From positions 1 to 40,338 of the forward strand of contig NZ_JANZYO010000006.1 in NCBI RefSeq assembly GCF_025506335.1: a stretch of DNA of 40,338 bases. Reading direction: 5' to 3'. Each line of letters starts with the position of its first letter. Position 1 is the first letter of the stretch. The notes below the pieces were generated by a model. It searched no databases and was not told the origin of the DNA. It worked only from the letters and a program-made list of their open reading frames with translations. Both the position numbers and the translations under genes were made by a program. Below are positions 16,681 to 27,063 of this stretch, piece by piece. This stretch comes from Mumia quercus. Lineage in GTDB: Bacteria > Actinomycetota > Actinomycetes > Propionibacteriales > Nocardioidaceae.

Positions 16681-17982
16681 GTGGCTGCTGACATCCCCAC
16701 CACGTACGTGATCGACACCAGCGTGCTTCTCGCCGACCCGCGGGCGCTGACCCGGTTCGCCGAGCACGAGGTCGTCGTCCCGGTCGTCGTCATCACCGAG
16801 CTCGAGGCCAAGCGGGCCCATCCCGAGCTCGGGTACTTCGCGCGGGCAGCCCTGCGCCTCCTCGACGAGCTCCGCGTCCGCCACGGCACGCTCGACCGGC
16901 CCCTCCCGGTCAACGACGAGGGCGGGACGGTCCGGGTCGAGCTCAACCACACCGACCCCGGCGCGCTGCCGTCGGGCTTCCAGCTCGGCGACAACGACAC
17001 CCGGATCCTTTCGGTCGCCAAGAACCTCGCCGACGAAGGTCACGCCGTCACGCTCGTCTCCAAGGACCTGCCGATGCGGGTGAAGGCCTCGGCGGTCGGG
17101 CTCAGCTCGGAGGAGTACCGAGCCGAGCTCGCCCTGGAGTCGGGCTGGACGGGCATGGCCGAGGTCGAGGTCGCCGGCGCGGACCTCGACGCGCTGTACG
17201 AGGACGGCAGCGTCGACCTGGAGGCGGCCCGCGACCTCCCGTGCCACACCGGGCTCGTCCTGCTGTCGGAGCGGGGGAGCGCCCTGGGCCGGGTCACGCC
17301 CGACAAGCGCGTGCGTCTCGTCCGGGGGGACCGTGAGGCGTTCGGGCTGCACGGCCGCTCGGCCGAGCAGCGGATCGCGCTCGAGCTGCTGCTCGACCCC
17401 GACATCGGGATCGTCTCGATGGGCGGCCGCGCCGGAACGGGGAAGTCCGCTCTGGCGCTGTGCGCCGGTCTCGAGGCGGTCATGGAGCGGCGGACGTACA
17501 AGAAGGTCGTGGTCTTCCGGCCGTTGTACGCCGTCGGCGGTCAGGACCTCGGCTACCTCCCGGGCTCGGAGGCCGAGAAGATGGGGCCGTGGGGCCAGGC
17601 CGTCTTCGACACGCTGGGTGCGGTCGCCTCCGGTGACGTGGTCGAGGAGGTGATCGACCGCGAGATGCTGGAGGTCCTGCCGCTGACCCACATCCGGGGC
17701 CGCTCCCTGCACGACGCTTTCGTGATCGTCGACGAGGCGCAGTCGCTGGAGCGCAACGTCCTGCTCACGGTGCTGTCGCGGATCGGGGCGAACTCCCGCG
17801 TCGTCCTCACCCACGACGTCGCCCAGCGCGACAACCTGCGCGTCGGGAGGTACGACGGCGTGGTGGCCGTGGTCGAAAAGCTCAAGGGCCACCCGCTGTT
17901 CGCCCACGTGACCCTCACCCGCTCGGAGCGTTCGCCGGTGGCCGCGCTGGTGACGGAGATGCTCGAAGACCCCGGGCTCTAA
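16681..17982 (+). CDS. phoH2: PhoH2-type PIN-PhoH protein (RNase/ATPase-helicase)
   Basis: 433 aa from the GTG at 16681, preceded by GAGGAGA 8 nt upstream. The N-terminal PIN nuclease domain (about 8-140) has acidic residues D12, E40, D104/D106 and D129. The C-terminal PhoH ATPase (about 220-430) has Walker [10 protein letters not shown] (248-256) and Walker B VIVDEAQ (DEAQ 351-354). Mycobacterial PhoH2 unwinds and cleaves RNA in an ATP-dependent manner. Here no PhoAT antitoxin-like small gene is seen directly upstream; that space is a structured non-coding leader. Position matches Rv1095. Confidence 0.93.
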   Translation: MAADIPTTYVIDTSVLLADPRALTRFAEHEVVVPVVVITELEAKRAHPELGYFARAALRLLDELRVRHGTLDRPLPVNDEGGTVRVELNHTDPGALPSGFQLGDNDTRILSVAKNLADEGHAVTLVSKDLPMRVKASAVGLSSEEYRAELALESGWTGMAEVEVAGADLDALYEDGSVDLEAARDLPCHTGLVLLSERGSALGRVTPDKRVRLVRGDREAFGLHGRSAEQRIALELLLDPDIGIVSMGGRAGTGKSALALCAGLEAVMERRTYKKVVVFRPLYAVGGQDLGYLPGSEAEKMGPWGQAVFDTLGAVASGDVVEEVIDREMLEVLPLTHIRGRSLHDAFVIVDEAQSLERNVLLTVLSRIGANSRVVLTHDVAQRDNLRVGRYDGVVAVVEKLKGHPLFAHVTLTRSERSPVAALVTEMLEDPGL

Positions 17983-17989
17983 GGGGTCT

Positions 17990-18063
17990 GTTGCTGCGCT
18001 AGTGTCACCGCTGTGGTTCAGTGAGATAGGTCACGTACGTCAGGCGTCCTCGGACGCAGCAAC
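17990..18063. promoter_or_regulatory. Inverted repeat region between phoH2 and the sugar operon
   Basis: GTTGCTGCG (17990-17998) and CGCAGCAAC (18055-18063) are exact 9-bp inverted repeats 56 bp apart, framing the likely promoter of the operon; ACGTACGT lies between them. They could be two half-sites for a looping regulator or a long hairpin ending phoH2 transcription. A confident -35/-10 pair was not found; TGTCAC and ATAGGT 17 nt apart (18003-18031) is the best weak candidate. Confidence 0.35.
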
Positions 18064-18078
18064 GGACGGGAGCATTCG

Positions 18079-19401
18079 ATGGGCACAAGGGCTCGACAGA
18101 GGGTCGCGGCGGTCGTCGCCGTGGCCAGCGCGGCGGCGGGACTCGCAGCGTGCGGGAGCGAGTCGAGCGGCGACACGCCCACTCTCACCTGGTACATCAA
18201 CCCGGACGTCTCCAACCTCGAGCCGTACGTCACCGGCGAGGACGGCAAGCGCGCTCCCGGCGGCCAGGCGTACCTCGCGCTGAAGTGCAGCGAGGAGTCC
18301 GAGGGGATGTATGACATCAAGGTCGAGCTGCTGCCCAACGACGCCTCGCAGCAGCGCGAGCAGCTCGTCCGGCGCCTTGCGGCGAAGGACTCCTCGATCG
18401 ATCTGATGAGCCTCGACCCGGCGTTCACGGCGGAGTTCGCGAACGCGGGCTTCCTGGAGCCGATGACGAAGGACCAGCAGGTCGACCTCTCCGAGGGCAT
18501 GCTCGACGGTGCGGTCGAGGCCGCGACGTACGACGACAACCTCGTCGCGGTCCCGCTCTGGTCCAACACGCAGATCCTCTGGTACCGCAAGTCGGTCGCG
18601 GAGAAGGCCGGGCTCGACATGTCGAAGCCGGTGACCTGGGCGCAGGTCATCGACGCCGCCGAGCAGACCCGTACGACGGTGAGCGTGCAGGCCAAGCGGT
18701 ACGAGGGCTACTCGGTGTGGATCAACGCGCTGATCTCCGGCGCCGGCGGCGAGATCCTCGAGGACCCCGAAGCCGGCAAGGATGCCAAGATCACGATCGA
18801 CACCCCGGAGGGCAAGGCCGCCGCGGAGGTCGTCTCGAAGCTCGGCAAGTCCGACGCCGCACCGCCGGCGCTGTCCAACGCCGACGAGGGCGGCTCGGTC
18901 GCGTCGTTCTCCGCGGCCGACGGCGGGTTCCTCGTCAACTGGACCTACGTGTACTCCGACCCCAACGTCGCCCCGTTCAAGGACGACCTGGCCTGGACGC
19001 GCTATCCGCGCACCACCAGCGTCGACGAGAGCCGCCCTCCGTACGGCGGGATCAACCTCGCGGTCTCCGCCTACGGCAAGCACCCCGAGGCGGCGTACGA
19101 GGCGGCGGCGTGCCTCACCTCCGAGGAGAGCCAGAAGACGTACGCGATGGCCTCCGGCAACCAGCCGGCGCGGTCGGCGGTCTACGACGACCCCGAGATG
19201 AAGAAGGCGTTCCCGATGGCGCCGTTGTGGCGGGAGAGCATCGACGCGGCGGCGCCGCGCCCGCTCACCCCGTACTGGAGCGACATCAGCACCGCCCTCT
19301 ACTCCAGCTGGCACCCGCCGTCGTCGGTGAACCCCGACAAGACGCCGGCGGAGTCGCAGCAGTACATCGAGGACGTCCTGCAGGGCAAGGCACTGCTGTG
19401 A
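18079..19401 (+). CDS. Sugar ABC transporter substrate-binding lipoprotein (LpqY-like)
   Basis: 440 aa. A lipoprotein signal with lipobox LAAC anchors it at C25. The family 1 solute-binding fold is seen in ASQQREQLVRRLAAKDSSIDLMSLDP, LWSNTQILWYRKSVAEKAGL, PVTWAQVIDAAEQ and GGINLAVSAYGKHPEAAYEAAACL. In M. tuberculosis the LpqY-SugABC importer recycles trehalose, and the gene order here (binding protein, permease, permease, ATPase) is the same. Trehalose as substrate is therefore a reasonable guess, but other alpha-glucosides are possible. GGACGGGAGCATTCG precedes the ATG. It is the first gene of the operon. Confidence 0.88.
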   Translation: MGTRARQRVAAVVAVASAAAGLAACGSESSGDTPTLTWYINPDVSNLEPYVTGEDGKRAPGGQAYLALKCSEESEGMYDIKVELLPNDASQQREQLVRRLAAKDSSIDLMSLDPAFTAEFANAGFLEPMTKDQQVDLSEGMLDGAVEAATYDDNLVAVPLWSNTQILWYRKSVAEKAGLDMSKPVTWAQVIDAAEQTRTTVSVQAKRYEGYSVWINALISGAGGEILEDPEAGKDAKITIDTPEGKAAAEVVSKLGKSDAAPPALSNADEGGSVASFSAADGGFLVNWTYVYSDPNVAPFKDDLAWTRYPRTTSVDESRPPYGGINLAVSAYGKHPEAAYEAAACLTSEESQKTYAMASGNQPARSAVYDDPEMKKAFPMAPLWRESIDAAAPRPLTPYWSDISTALYSSWHPPSSVNPDKTPAESQQYIEDVLQGKALL

Positions 19402-19417
19402 GCGGGAGGAGATGACG

Positions 19418-20359
19418 ATGGCGAGCACGACGACTCTCGAGCCGACGAAACAAGCCCCCGGCGGCCGGCGGCTCAAGACCCGCACGCCGGAGAGCGCCGA
19501 GAACAGGCTCGGCTGGAAGCTCGCCGGACCCGCGGTCGCGGTGATGCTGCTGGTGACCGCGTGGCCGATGCTCCGGGCGCTGTACCTCTCGCTGTTCAAC
19601 TACCGCTTGACCGACCCCGACAACCGCGAGTTCGTCGGCGTCTCCAACTACGGCGTCGTCCTGTCGGATCCCTTGTGGTGGCGCGCGGTCGGCGTGGCGG
19701 TCTTCATCATGGTCGTCACCGTGGCCGTCGAGCTCGTCATCGGCTTCGGCTTCGCGATGGTGATGAACAACATCCTCGTCGCCCGCGGCATCGTACGGGC
19801 GTCGATCCTCGTGCCGTACGGCATCATCACGGTCGTCTCCGCGTACGCGTGGCTGTACGCGTTCCAACCCACGACGGGGTTCGTCAACCAGTGGTTGCAC
19901 CTCGACCCGGGCACGAACATGTTCGACGACTTCTGGGGATCGATCTTCGTCATCTGCCTCGCCGAGATCTGGAAGACGACCCCGTTCATCTCGCTGCTGC
20001 TGCTCGCGGGCCTCTCGCAGGTGCCGAACGACGCGATCGAGGCGGCCACCGTCGACGGCGCGACCTGGTGGCAGCGCCTCACGCGGGTGATCCTGCCGTC
20101 GATGCGCGCCGCGATCATGGTCGCCGTGCTCTTCCGGGCGCTCGACGCCTACCGCATCTTCGACAGCCCGTTCATCATGACCGGCTTCGCCAACGGCACC
20201 GCGCCGCCGTCGGGCCTGGTCTACAACGCGATGATCCAACGCGTCGAGCTCGGTCTCGGGTCGGCGATGTCCGTGTTGCTGTTCCTCTCGGTGCTGATCA
20301 TCGCGTTCGGTCTGATGAAGCTGTTCCGGGTGGATCTGAGCCAGGTGAGGGGAGACTGA
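19418..20359 (+). CDS. Sugar ABC transporter permease (SugA/MalF-like)
   Basis: 313 aa. Six membrane helices, beginning with LAGPAVAVMLLVTAWPMLRALYLS at about 35-58. The EAA loop that contacts the ATPase is EAATVDGATWWQRLTRVILP (208-227). Start chosen at the second ATG (19418), because GGGAGGAG lies 7-8 nt before it; the first ATG (19412) is too close to that site. It follows the binding protein after 16 nt and precedes the second permease by 1 nt, clearly one operon. Confidence 0.9.
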   Translation: MASTTTLEPTKQAPGGRRLKTRTPESAENRLGWKLAGPAVAVMLLVTAWPMLRALYLSLFNYRLTDPDNREFVGVSNYGVVLSDPLWWRAVGVAVFIMVVTVAVELVIGFGFAMVMNNILVARGIVRASILVPYGIITVVSAYAWLYAFQPTTGFVNQWLHLDPGTNMFDDFWGSIFVICLAEIWKTTPFISLLLLAGLSQVPNDAIEAATVDGATWWQRLTRVILPSMRAAIMVAVLFRALDAYRIFDSPFIMTGFANGTAPPSGLVYNAMIQRVELGLGSAMSVLLFLSVLIIAFGLMKLFRVDLSQVRGD

Positions 20360-20360
20360 G

Positions 20361-21359
20361 ATGTCGCCGCGTCGCAAGTCCCGCGTGATGTGGTCGCTGG
20401 TCTCGATCGCGATCGGTCTGCTCTTCGCGGGCGCCGGTCTCTGGCTCATCGACCGCCCTGACCTCTGGCTGTGGCTGATCACCGGCACGGTCTTCGTGAT
20501 CACCGGCGCCATCGGGCTGCTGCTCGGTGACAGCGCGCCGCAGATCTCCTGGGGATCCATCGTGGGGGCCGAGCTCATCATGCTCTACACGCTGACTCCG
20601 GTCGTCTATCTCGTGTCGCTGTCGCTCAAGGGCGGGAACGCCGACGTGAACCAGGGCGGCTTCCTCCCGCACGACCCCGGGTTCGACAACTTCAAGACCG
20701 TCTTCAAGTTCGACCTGTTCCAGCACGCGCTGATCAACTCGTTCGGCATCTCGGTCATCGCCACGACGATCTCTGTCATCCTCGCCACGTTCGCGGCGTA
20801 CGCGATCGCCCGGCTGCGGTTCCGCGGCAAGAAGATCGTGCTCTCGATGGCGCTGGCGATCGCGATGTTCCCGGTCGTCGCCCTGGTCGGCCCGTTGTTC
20901 GACATGTGGCGAGCGATCGGCATCTACGACACGTGGCTCGGCCTGATCATCCCGTACCTGTCGTTCACCCTCCCCATGTCGATCTGGGTGCTCTCGGCCT
21001 TCTTCCGCGAGATCCCCTGGGAGATGGAGCAGGCTGCCCAGGTCGATGGTGCGACGTCGTGGCAGGCCTTCCGCAAGGTCATCGTTCCGCTCGCGGCGCC
21101 CGGCGTCTTCACGGCCGCGATCATCACGTTCTTCTTCGCGTGGAACGACTTCGTGTTCGGCATATCCCTGACGTCGACGACGCGAGCGATCCCGGTCCCG
21201 GCGTCGTTGGCGTTCTTCACCGGCGCGTCCCAGTTCGACCAACCGATCGCGGCGATCGCGGCGGCCTCGGTCGTCGTGACGGTCCCGATCTTCATCATCG
21301 TCCTCCTGTTCCAGCGCAAGATCGTCTCCGGGCTCACCTCCGGCGCAGTGAAGGGTTGA
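20361..21359 (+). CDS. Sugar ABC transporter permease (SugB/MalG-like) with two extra N-terminal helices
   Basis: 332 aa, about 50-60 longer than the usual 275. The extra part is two N-terminal helices (about 11-29 and 34-54, WSLVSIAIGLLFAGAGLWLI and LWLWLITGTVFVITGAIGLLL), before the normal first helix at about 68. The EAA loop reads EQAAQVDGATSWQAFRKVIVP, and the C-terminal FFFAWNDFVFGISLT pattern is typical of MalG. GAGGGGAGAC lies upstream of the ATG. The extra hairpin may stabilise the dimer or bind a partner; no function can be given. Confidence 0.9.
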   Translation: MSPRRKSRVMWSLVSIAIGLLFAGAGLWLIDRPDLWLWLITGTVFVITGAIGLLLGDSAPQISWGSIVGAELIMLYTLTPVVYLVSLSLKGGNADVNQGGFLPHDPGFDNFKTVFKFDLFQHALINSFGISVIATTISVILATFAAYAIARLRFRGKKIVLSMALAIAMFPVVALVGPLFDMWRAIGIYDTWLGLIIPYLSFTLPMSIWVLSAFFREIPWEMEQAAQVDGATSWQAFRKVIVPLAAPGVFTAAIITFFFAWNDFVFGISLTSTTRAIPVPASLAFFTGASQFDQPIAAIAAASVVVTVPIFIIVLLFQRKIVSGLTSGAVKG

Positions 21360-21364
21360 CCACC

Positions 21365-22606
<1,242 letters not shown>

Positions 22607-22768
22607 GCCGGGGCCGCGGCCCGCTCGTGCAGATTCTCAGGAAAGGCCGTCTTCGCAGGTCAGAGCGGTAGGTGGCGACCCTTGGGCGACTTGTCCGTTT
22701 GATTCTGATTTCGTCTTCTCGCACGCTGGGGATATCCGCGACCGATCCTTTCCCCCGGAGGACCCAGC

Positions 22769-23464
22769 GTGTCATCCCCCCATACCCGCGCGCGCCGAAA
22801 AGCCGCGCAGGCCCCTCTCGCGAGCCGTCTCCTGACGCGTGCGCGTACCCCTCGAGGCCGCGTCGGCTTCACCCTGTCCGCCCTGGCTGCGCTCGCGCTC
22901 GTCGGTGGCGCCGTGGCCGGTGCCACCAGCGCCCCGCCGACGGTCGAGGCCGCGTCCGTCAGTGGCACCGAGGCGCTGGCCGCCGAGACGACGACCGAGA
23001 AGGCCGCGGCGTCCGGTGACCGTACGGAGCCTCAGACCTCGCGCTCTGCGCAGCGCCCCGCGGCTCCGGCCGTCCCGTCCGTCGCCGACGCCAAGAAGCA
23101 GCAGGTGGCGAAGGCCGCCAAGCAGCGCGCTGCCGCGAAGGTCAAGACCGCGCGCATGCAGGACAAGAACCCCCGCGCGATCGCGAAGGCGATGCTGTCC
23201 GACTTCGGCTTCGGCCAGGGCCAGTACGCCGCCCTCAACAAGCTGTGGGTGAGCGAGAGCAACTGGCGCTGGAACGCCGACAACCCCACCTCCAGCGCGT
23301 ACGGCATCCCGCAGGCGCTGCCCGGGTCGAAGATGTCGTCAGCAGGCAAGGACTGGAAGACGAACCCGGCGACCCAGATCAAGTGGGGTCTGCGCTACAT
23401 CAAGGAGGTCTACGGCACGCCGAGCGCTGCGTGGTCCTTCAAGCAGGGCAACGGCTGGTACTGA
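22769..23464 (+). CDS. Secreted transglycosylase (SLT)-like cell-wall protein
   Basis: 231 aa from a GTG with CCGGAGGACCC upstream. A basic N-terminus (1-31) and hydrophobic segment (34-53, FTLSALAALALVGGAVAGA) form a signal peptide or anchor. An Ala/Lys-rich linker (60-130) leads to a C-terminal lysozyme-like domain (about 133-231): WVSESNWRWNADNPTSSAYGIPQALPG, with E163 as the catalytic acid, and GLRYIKEVYGTPSAAWSFKQGNGWY. This is the lytic-transglycosylase-like fold common in actinomycete secreted proteins, acting on peptidoglycan. The 162-bp upstream region holds a notable AT-richer tract (22697-22722) but no clear promoter. Confidence 0.82.
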   Translation: MSSPHTRARRKAAQAPLASRLLTRARTPRGRVGFTLSALAALALVGGAVAGATSAPPTVEAASVSGTEALAAETTTEKAAASGDRTEPQTSRSAQRPAAPAVPSVADAKKQQVAKAAKQRAAAKVKTARMQDKNPRAIAKAMLSDFGFGQGQYAALNKLWVSESNWRWNADNPTSSAYGIPQALPGSKMSSAGKDWKTNPATQIKWGLRYIKEVYGTPSAAWSFKQGNGWY

Positions 23465-23493
23465 CCGTCCCGAGAGCTCTCAGCGGTGCCGGA

Positions 23494-23499
23494 TAGCGT
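23494..23499 (+). promoter_or_regulatory. Leaderless -10 box for the DUF2079 gene (TAGCGT)
   Basis: TAGCGT, 6 nt (GTCGGC), then the ATG at 23506. No ribosome binding site is seen. Confidence 0.5.
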
Positions 23500-23505
23500 G
23501 TCGGC

Positions 23506-24921
23506 ATGACCGACTCGATCTCCGACGACGACCCCGGCGCACGCAGGCGCGCCGGGGTCGTCGGCGTCGTCGGGGCAGGCCTCCTCGCCACGCTGTGCGG
23601 CGTCGCGTACGCGGCCGTCTCGTTGCTGCGGTTTCGCCGCTTCGAGACCCCCTCGTGGGACAACGCGATCTTCGAGCAGGCGATCGCCGCGTACTCCCGC
23701 CTCCAGGCTCCGATCGTCGACATCAAGGGGCCGGACTACCACATCCTCGGTGACCACTTCTCGCCGATCACGGCAATCGTGGCGCCGTTCTACCGGCTGT
23801 TCCCCGACGGCCGTACGCTGCTGGTCGCCCAGGCAGTGCTCCTCGCGCTGTCGGTCTGGGTGATCGCCCGCGGCGCCGTACGCGCTCTCGGCACCGCAGC
23901 CGGGCTCGCCGTCGGCCTCGCGTACGGGCTGTCGTTCGGCATCGCCTCCGCGGTGTGGGTCGACTTCCACGAGGTCGCCTTCGCGGCTCTGTTCCTGGCG
24001 CTGGCCGGCATCGCGTTCGTCGAGCGGCGCTGGCGTGCCGCGGCGCTCTGGTCGCTCCCGCTGCTCCTCGTCAAGGAGGACCTCGGCCTCACCGTGGTGG
24101 CGGTGGGAGTCGCCTTGGCGCTCGCCGGGGCGCGACGGATCGGCCTCGCGACCGCGCTCGCCGGCCTCGGTGGCTTCCTGCTGACGCTCTTCGTCCTCAT
24201 CCCGGCGTTCAACCCCGGCGGTGGATACGACTACGTCAGCGTCATCGGCGCCGGTGACGAGGGCGGACCGGGCCCCTGGGCGTCGTTCTGGACGGGCTGG
24301 GACCTCAAGCTGCCGACGCTGCTGGCGACGTTCGGCGTCACCGGCTTCCTCGCGCTGCGCTCGCCGTGGGTGCTCGTGGCGGGCCCGACGCTGCTGTGGC
24401 GCTTCGTCGGCGACAACCCGTACTACTGGGGCACGGACTGGCACTACGGCCTCGTCCTCATGCCGGTCGTGTTCGCGGCGATGCTGGACGCGATCGTGCG
24501 GTTGCGCGACGGCGGCAGGCCGACCTGGTTGCGCCGCTACGCGACCCACGTTCCCGCGATCGCCGCGGCCGTCGCCCTGGCGCTCGTCTCGCAGTTCCCG
24601 CTGGCCAAGCTCGCCGACGCACAGACGTACGAGGCGAGTCCACGTGCGGCCGCGGCGCAGGAGGTCCTCGACCTCGTTCCCGAGGGCGCGAGCGTCGAGA
24701 CCGACATCGGGCTGATCACGCACCTCTCGACCGGACGCACGGTCTACTGGACCGGCACGGTCGGCGACGCGGTGCCCGACTGGCTCGTGATCGACGCGTA
24801 CGCCGGCTGGGGACAGGCCGCGCCTGACGCCGTGGCGTACGCCGAGACCCAGCACCCCGGGACGACGTGGGAGCTCGTCCTCGACCGCGACGGCTACCAG
24901 GTCGCCCGCCGCACCTCCTGA
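23506..24921 (+). CDS. DUF2079 polytopic membrane protein
   Basis: 471 aa with about ten membrane helices. Family features are SWDNAIFEQAIAAYSRLQ near residue 50 and DYHILGDHFSPITAIVAPFYRLFPD near 75-100, then a C-terminal soluble part (about 370-471) holding LDLVPEGASVETDIGLITHLSTGRTVYW. The fold is that of GT-C type glycosyltransferase-like membrane proteins, in which an aspartate in the first outer loop is often catalytic; D52 would be the candidate. No substrate is known for the family. It starts 41 bp after the transglycosylase-like gene and may form a cell-envelope pair with it. Confidence 0.82.
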   Translation: MTDSISDDDPGARRRAGVVGVVGAGLLATLCGVAYAAVSLLRFRRFETPSWDNAIFEQAIAAYSRLQAPIVDIKGPDYHILGDHFSPITAIVAPFYRLFPDGRTLLVAQAVLLALSVWVIARGAVRALGTAAGLAVGLAYGLSFGIASAVWVDFHEVAFAALFLALAGIAFVERRWRAAALWSLPLLLVKEDLGLTVVAVGVALALAGARRIGLATALAGLGGFLLTLFVLIPAFNPGGGYDYVSVIGAGDEGGPGPWASFWTGWDLKLPTLLATFGVTGFLALRSPWVLVAGPTLLWRFVGDNPYYWGTDWHYGLVLMPVVFAAMLDAIVRLRDGGRPTWLRRYATHVPAIAAAVALALVSQFPLAKLADAQTYEASPRAAAAQEVLDLVPEGASVETDIGLITHLSTGRTVYWTGTVGDAVPDWLVIDAYAGWGQAAPDAVAYAETQHPGTTWELVLDRDGYQVARRTS

Positions 24922-24923
24922 CC

Positions 24924-24989
24924 CTCGCGAGAGACCCCAGGCCTACTCGCGAGAGACCTCGGGCCTGCTCGCGAGAGACCTCGACGAGC
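24924..24989. repeat. Three tandem 22-bp repeats after the DUF2079 gene
   Basis: Units at 24924-24945, 24946-24967 and 24968-24989 begin CTCGCGAGAGACC(T/C)C and contain the TCGCGA palindrome. They fill the gap between the convergent DUF2079 and fumC stops. They have no spacers and no clear terminator stem. Confidence 0.85.
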
Positions 24990-24998
24990 CAGGCTGCG

Positions 24999-26393
24999 TC
25001 AGGGGTGCGTCATGGAGAGCACGTCGAGGGCGGCGTCGAGCTGCTCGAGAGTCAGCTTGCCCTCGTCCACGAAGCCCATGTCGAGCACGGTCTGACGGAT
25101 CGTGGTCTTGTCCTTGAGCGCCGTCTTGGCGACCTTGGCGGCGTTCTCGTAGCCGATGTACTTGTTGAGCGGCGTCACGATCGACGGCGACGACTCGGCG
25201 AGCTCGGCGCAGCGGTCCTCGTTGGCGACCGTCCCCGCGACGCAGCGGTCGGCCAGCACGCGCGAGGAGTTGGCCAGGAGGCGGATCGACTCCAGGAGCG
25301 CCCGCGCCATGACCGGCATCTGTACGTTGAGCTCGAAGGAGCCGGACTGGCCGGCGATGGTGATCGCGGTGTCGTTGCCGATCACCTGCGAGCACACCAT
25401 GAGCACGGCCTCAGGGACGACCGGGTTGACCTTGCCCGGCATGATGCTCGAGCCCGGCTGCAGGTCGGGGAGCTGGAGCTCGCCGAGACCCGTACGCGGG
25501 CCGGAGCCCATCCACCGCAGGTCGTTGTTGATCTTGATCAGGCTGACCGCGATCGTACGGAGCTGACCGGAGAGCTCGACCAGCCCGTCGCGGGCTCCCT
25601 GGGCCTCGAAGTGGTCGACCGCCTCCGTGAGGGGCAGGCCGGTCTCCTCCCCGAGGATCGCGATCACGCGCTGCGGGAAGCCGGCGGGCGTGTTGATGCC
25701 GGTGCCGACCGCCGTGCCGCCCAGCGGCACCTCGGCGACGCGCGGCAGCGCCGACTGGACCCGCTCGATGCCGCGACGGATCTGCGCGGCGTACCCGGCG
25801 AACTCCTGGCCGAGCGTCACCGGCGTGGCGTCCATGAGGTGCGTGCGGCCCGACTTCACGATCGACGCCCACTCGCTGGCCTTGGCCTCGAACGCGGACG
25901 CGAGGTGGTCGAGAGCGGGGACCAGCTCGTTCGCGGCTGCCTCGGTGGCGGCGACGTGGATCGACGTGGGGAAGGTGTCGTTGGACGACTGAGACGCGTT
26001 GACGTGGTCGTTCGGGTGGACGTCGCGACCGAGGGTGCGGCTGGCCAGCGTCGAGAGGACCTCGTTCATGTTCATGTTGCTCGACGTGCCCGAGCCCGTC
26101 TGGAAGACGTCGATCGGGAACTGGTCGTCGTGGCGACCGTCGGCGACCTCCTGCGCAGCGGCGACGATCGCGTCGGCCACGTCCTGGTCGATGACGCCGA
26201 GCTCGGCGTTCGCCTTCGCGCAGGCCAGCTTCACCAGCGCGATCGCGCGGATGTGCTGCGGCTCCAGGGTGCTGCCGGAGATCGGGAAGTTCTCGACGGC
26301 GCGCTGCGTCTGGGCCTTGTAGAGCGCATTGGCGGGCACCTTGACCTCGCCCATGGTGTCGCGCTCGATCCGGTACTCGGTCTCAGTGCTCAT
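24999..26393 (-). CDS. fumC: Class II fumarate hydratase
   Basis: 464 aa, normal length. It interconverts fumarate and malate in the TCA cycle, as a homotetramer without an iron-sulfur cluster. The superfamily signature [10 protein letters not shown] is at 314-323, with the catalytic serine in its SS loop; H185 in [11 protein letters not shown] is the other active-site residue, and [14 protein letters not shown] (99-112) binds substrate. It matches Rv1098c by position. A TAATCT or GATAAT box lies 7-9 nt before the ATG, again pointing to a very short or absent leader. Confidence 0.96.
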   Translation of the reverse strand: MSTETEYRIERDTMGEVKVPANALYKAQTQRAVENFPISGSTLEPQHIRAIALVKLACAKANAELGVIDQDVADAIVAAAQEVADGRHDDQFPIDVFQTGSGTSSNMNMNEVLSTLASRTLGRDVHPNDHVNASQSSNDTFPTSIHVAATEAAANELVPALDHLASAFEAKASEWASIVKSGRTHLMDATPVTLGQEFAGYAAQIRRGIERVQSALPRVAEVPLGGTAVGTGINTPAGFPQRVIAILGEETGLPLTEAVDHFEAQGARDGLVELSGQLRTIAVSLIKINNDLRWMGSGPRTGLGELQLPDLQPGSSIMPGKVNPVVPEAVLMVCSQVIGNDTAITIAGQSGSFELNVQMPVMARALLESIRLLANSSRVLADRCVAGTVANEDRCAELAESSPSIVTPLNKYIGYENAAKVAKTALKDKTTIRQTVLDMGFVDEGKLTLEQLDAALDVLSMTHP

Positions 26394-26424
26394 GAGTCCG
26401 AGATTATCCCCGTACGGCCAGGGC

Positions 26425-27063
26425 TCAGCGGCGGGGGACCCGTCCCCGCAAGAGCCAGTACGCCTCCTCGCGTCCCTGCAGCCGTACGGGCACCCGCTCC
26501 GCGTACACGTGGGCGAACGAGGCCCCCAACGCCTGCCGGACAGGGGCCGAGTCGTCCATCGACCAGATGCACAGCTCGCCGTGGTCGCGCAGGCGTGCCG
26601 CGCACGTCGCCACGAAGGGCGCCTCGTACACCGCCGCGTTCGTGTCGTGGACCAGGAAGTCGGGTCCGTTGTCGACGTCGAGGAGGATCACGTCCACGCT
26701 CGCCTCGGGCAGGGCGGCGACGACCGCGCGGACGTCGTCGACCTGCAGGTCCACGCGGCGGTCGTCGATCAGGTCGGCGCCGGGCAGCGTGCCCTCCCGC
26801 ATGAAGTCGGGGATCGCCGCCTCCAGCTCGGCCACCGTCACCTGCTTGACGCGGCGGTCGGTGAGGATCTCGCGGAGCGTGAAGCCCATGCCGAGCCCAC
26901 CGACGACCACGTGCCGGGGGTCGGCGCACCCGGCGAGCGCGGCGCGCGCCAGCAGGCGCTCGGACGTCGTCTCGACGTCGTCCATGACGAAGACGCCGTT
27001 GACGCGCAGCTCGAGCGCGCCGTCCTCTCGACGTCGGACGACCGCGTCACCGCGCGTGTGCAT
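26425..27063 (-). CDS. Spermidine synthase-like SAM-binding protein
   Basis: 212 aa, shorter than true spermidine synthases (about 280-300). The Rossmann-like core has [16 protein letters not shown] (SAM loop, about 51-66), TVAELEAAI with the ribose-binding acid, and [17 protein letters not shown]. The N-terminal tetramerisation region is reduced to a short strand hairpin ([13 protein letters not shown]). Such proteins are common in actinomycetes and are probably methyltransferase-like; polyamine synthesis should not be assumed. GGAGG lies 5-6 nt before the ATG, and the start overlaps the 3' end of the hydrolase gene by 17 nt, so the two are co-transcribed. Confidence 0.75.
   Translation of the reverse strand: MHTRGDAVVRRREDGALELRVNGVFVMDDVETTSERLLARAALAGCADPRHVVVGGLGMGFTLREILTDRRVKQVTVAELEAAIPDFMREGTLPGADLIDDRRVDLQVDDVRAVVAALPEASVDVILLDVDNGPDFLVHDTNAAVYEAPFVATCAARLRDHGELCIWSMDDSAPVRQALGASFAHVYAERVPVRLQGREEAYWLLRGRVPRR

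Noticed and set aside
22607-22768. c-di-AMP (ydaO-type) riboswitch in front of the transglycosylase-like gene
   Set aside because: Cell-wall hydrolase genes in actinomycetes often carry this element, but I could not match its conserved blocks in these 162 bp.
23410-24855. A 481-codon minus-strand frame opposite the DUF2079 gene
   Set aside because: The membrane helices on the plus strand are real; the antisense product is highly charged and without any recognisable motif.
24867-26804. A 645-codon plus-strand frame opposite fumC
   Set aside because: fumC carries complete family signatures on the minus strand; this frame is its mirror image.
26425-27063. Genuine spermidine synthase
   Set aside because: The protein is much shorter than the true enzymes and lacks a recognisable N-terminal domain; no polyamine genes are adjacent.
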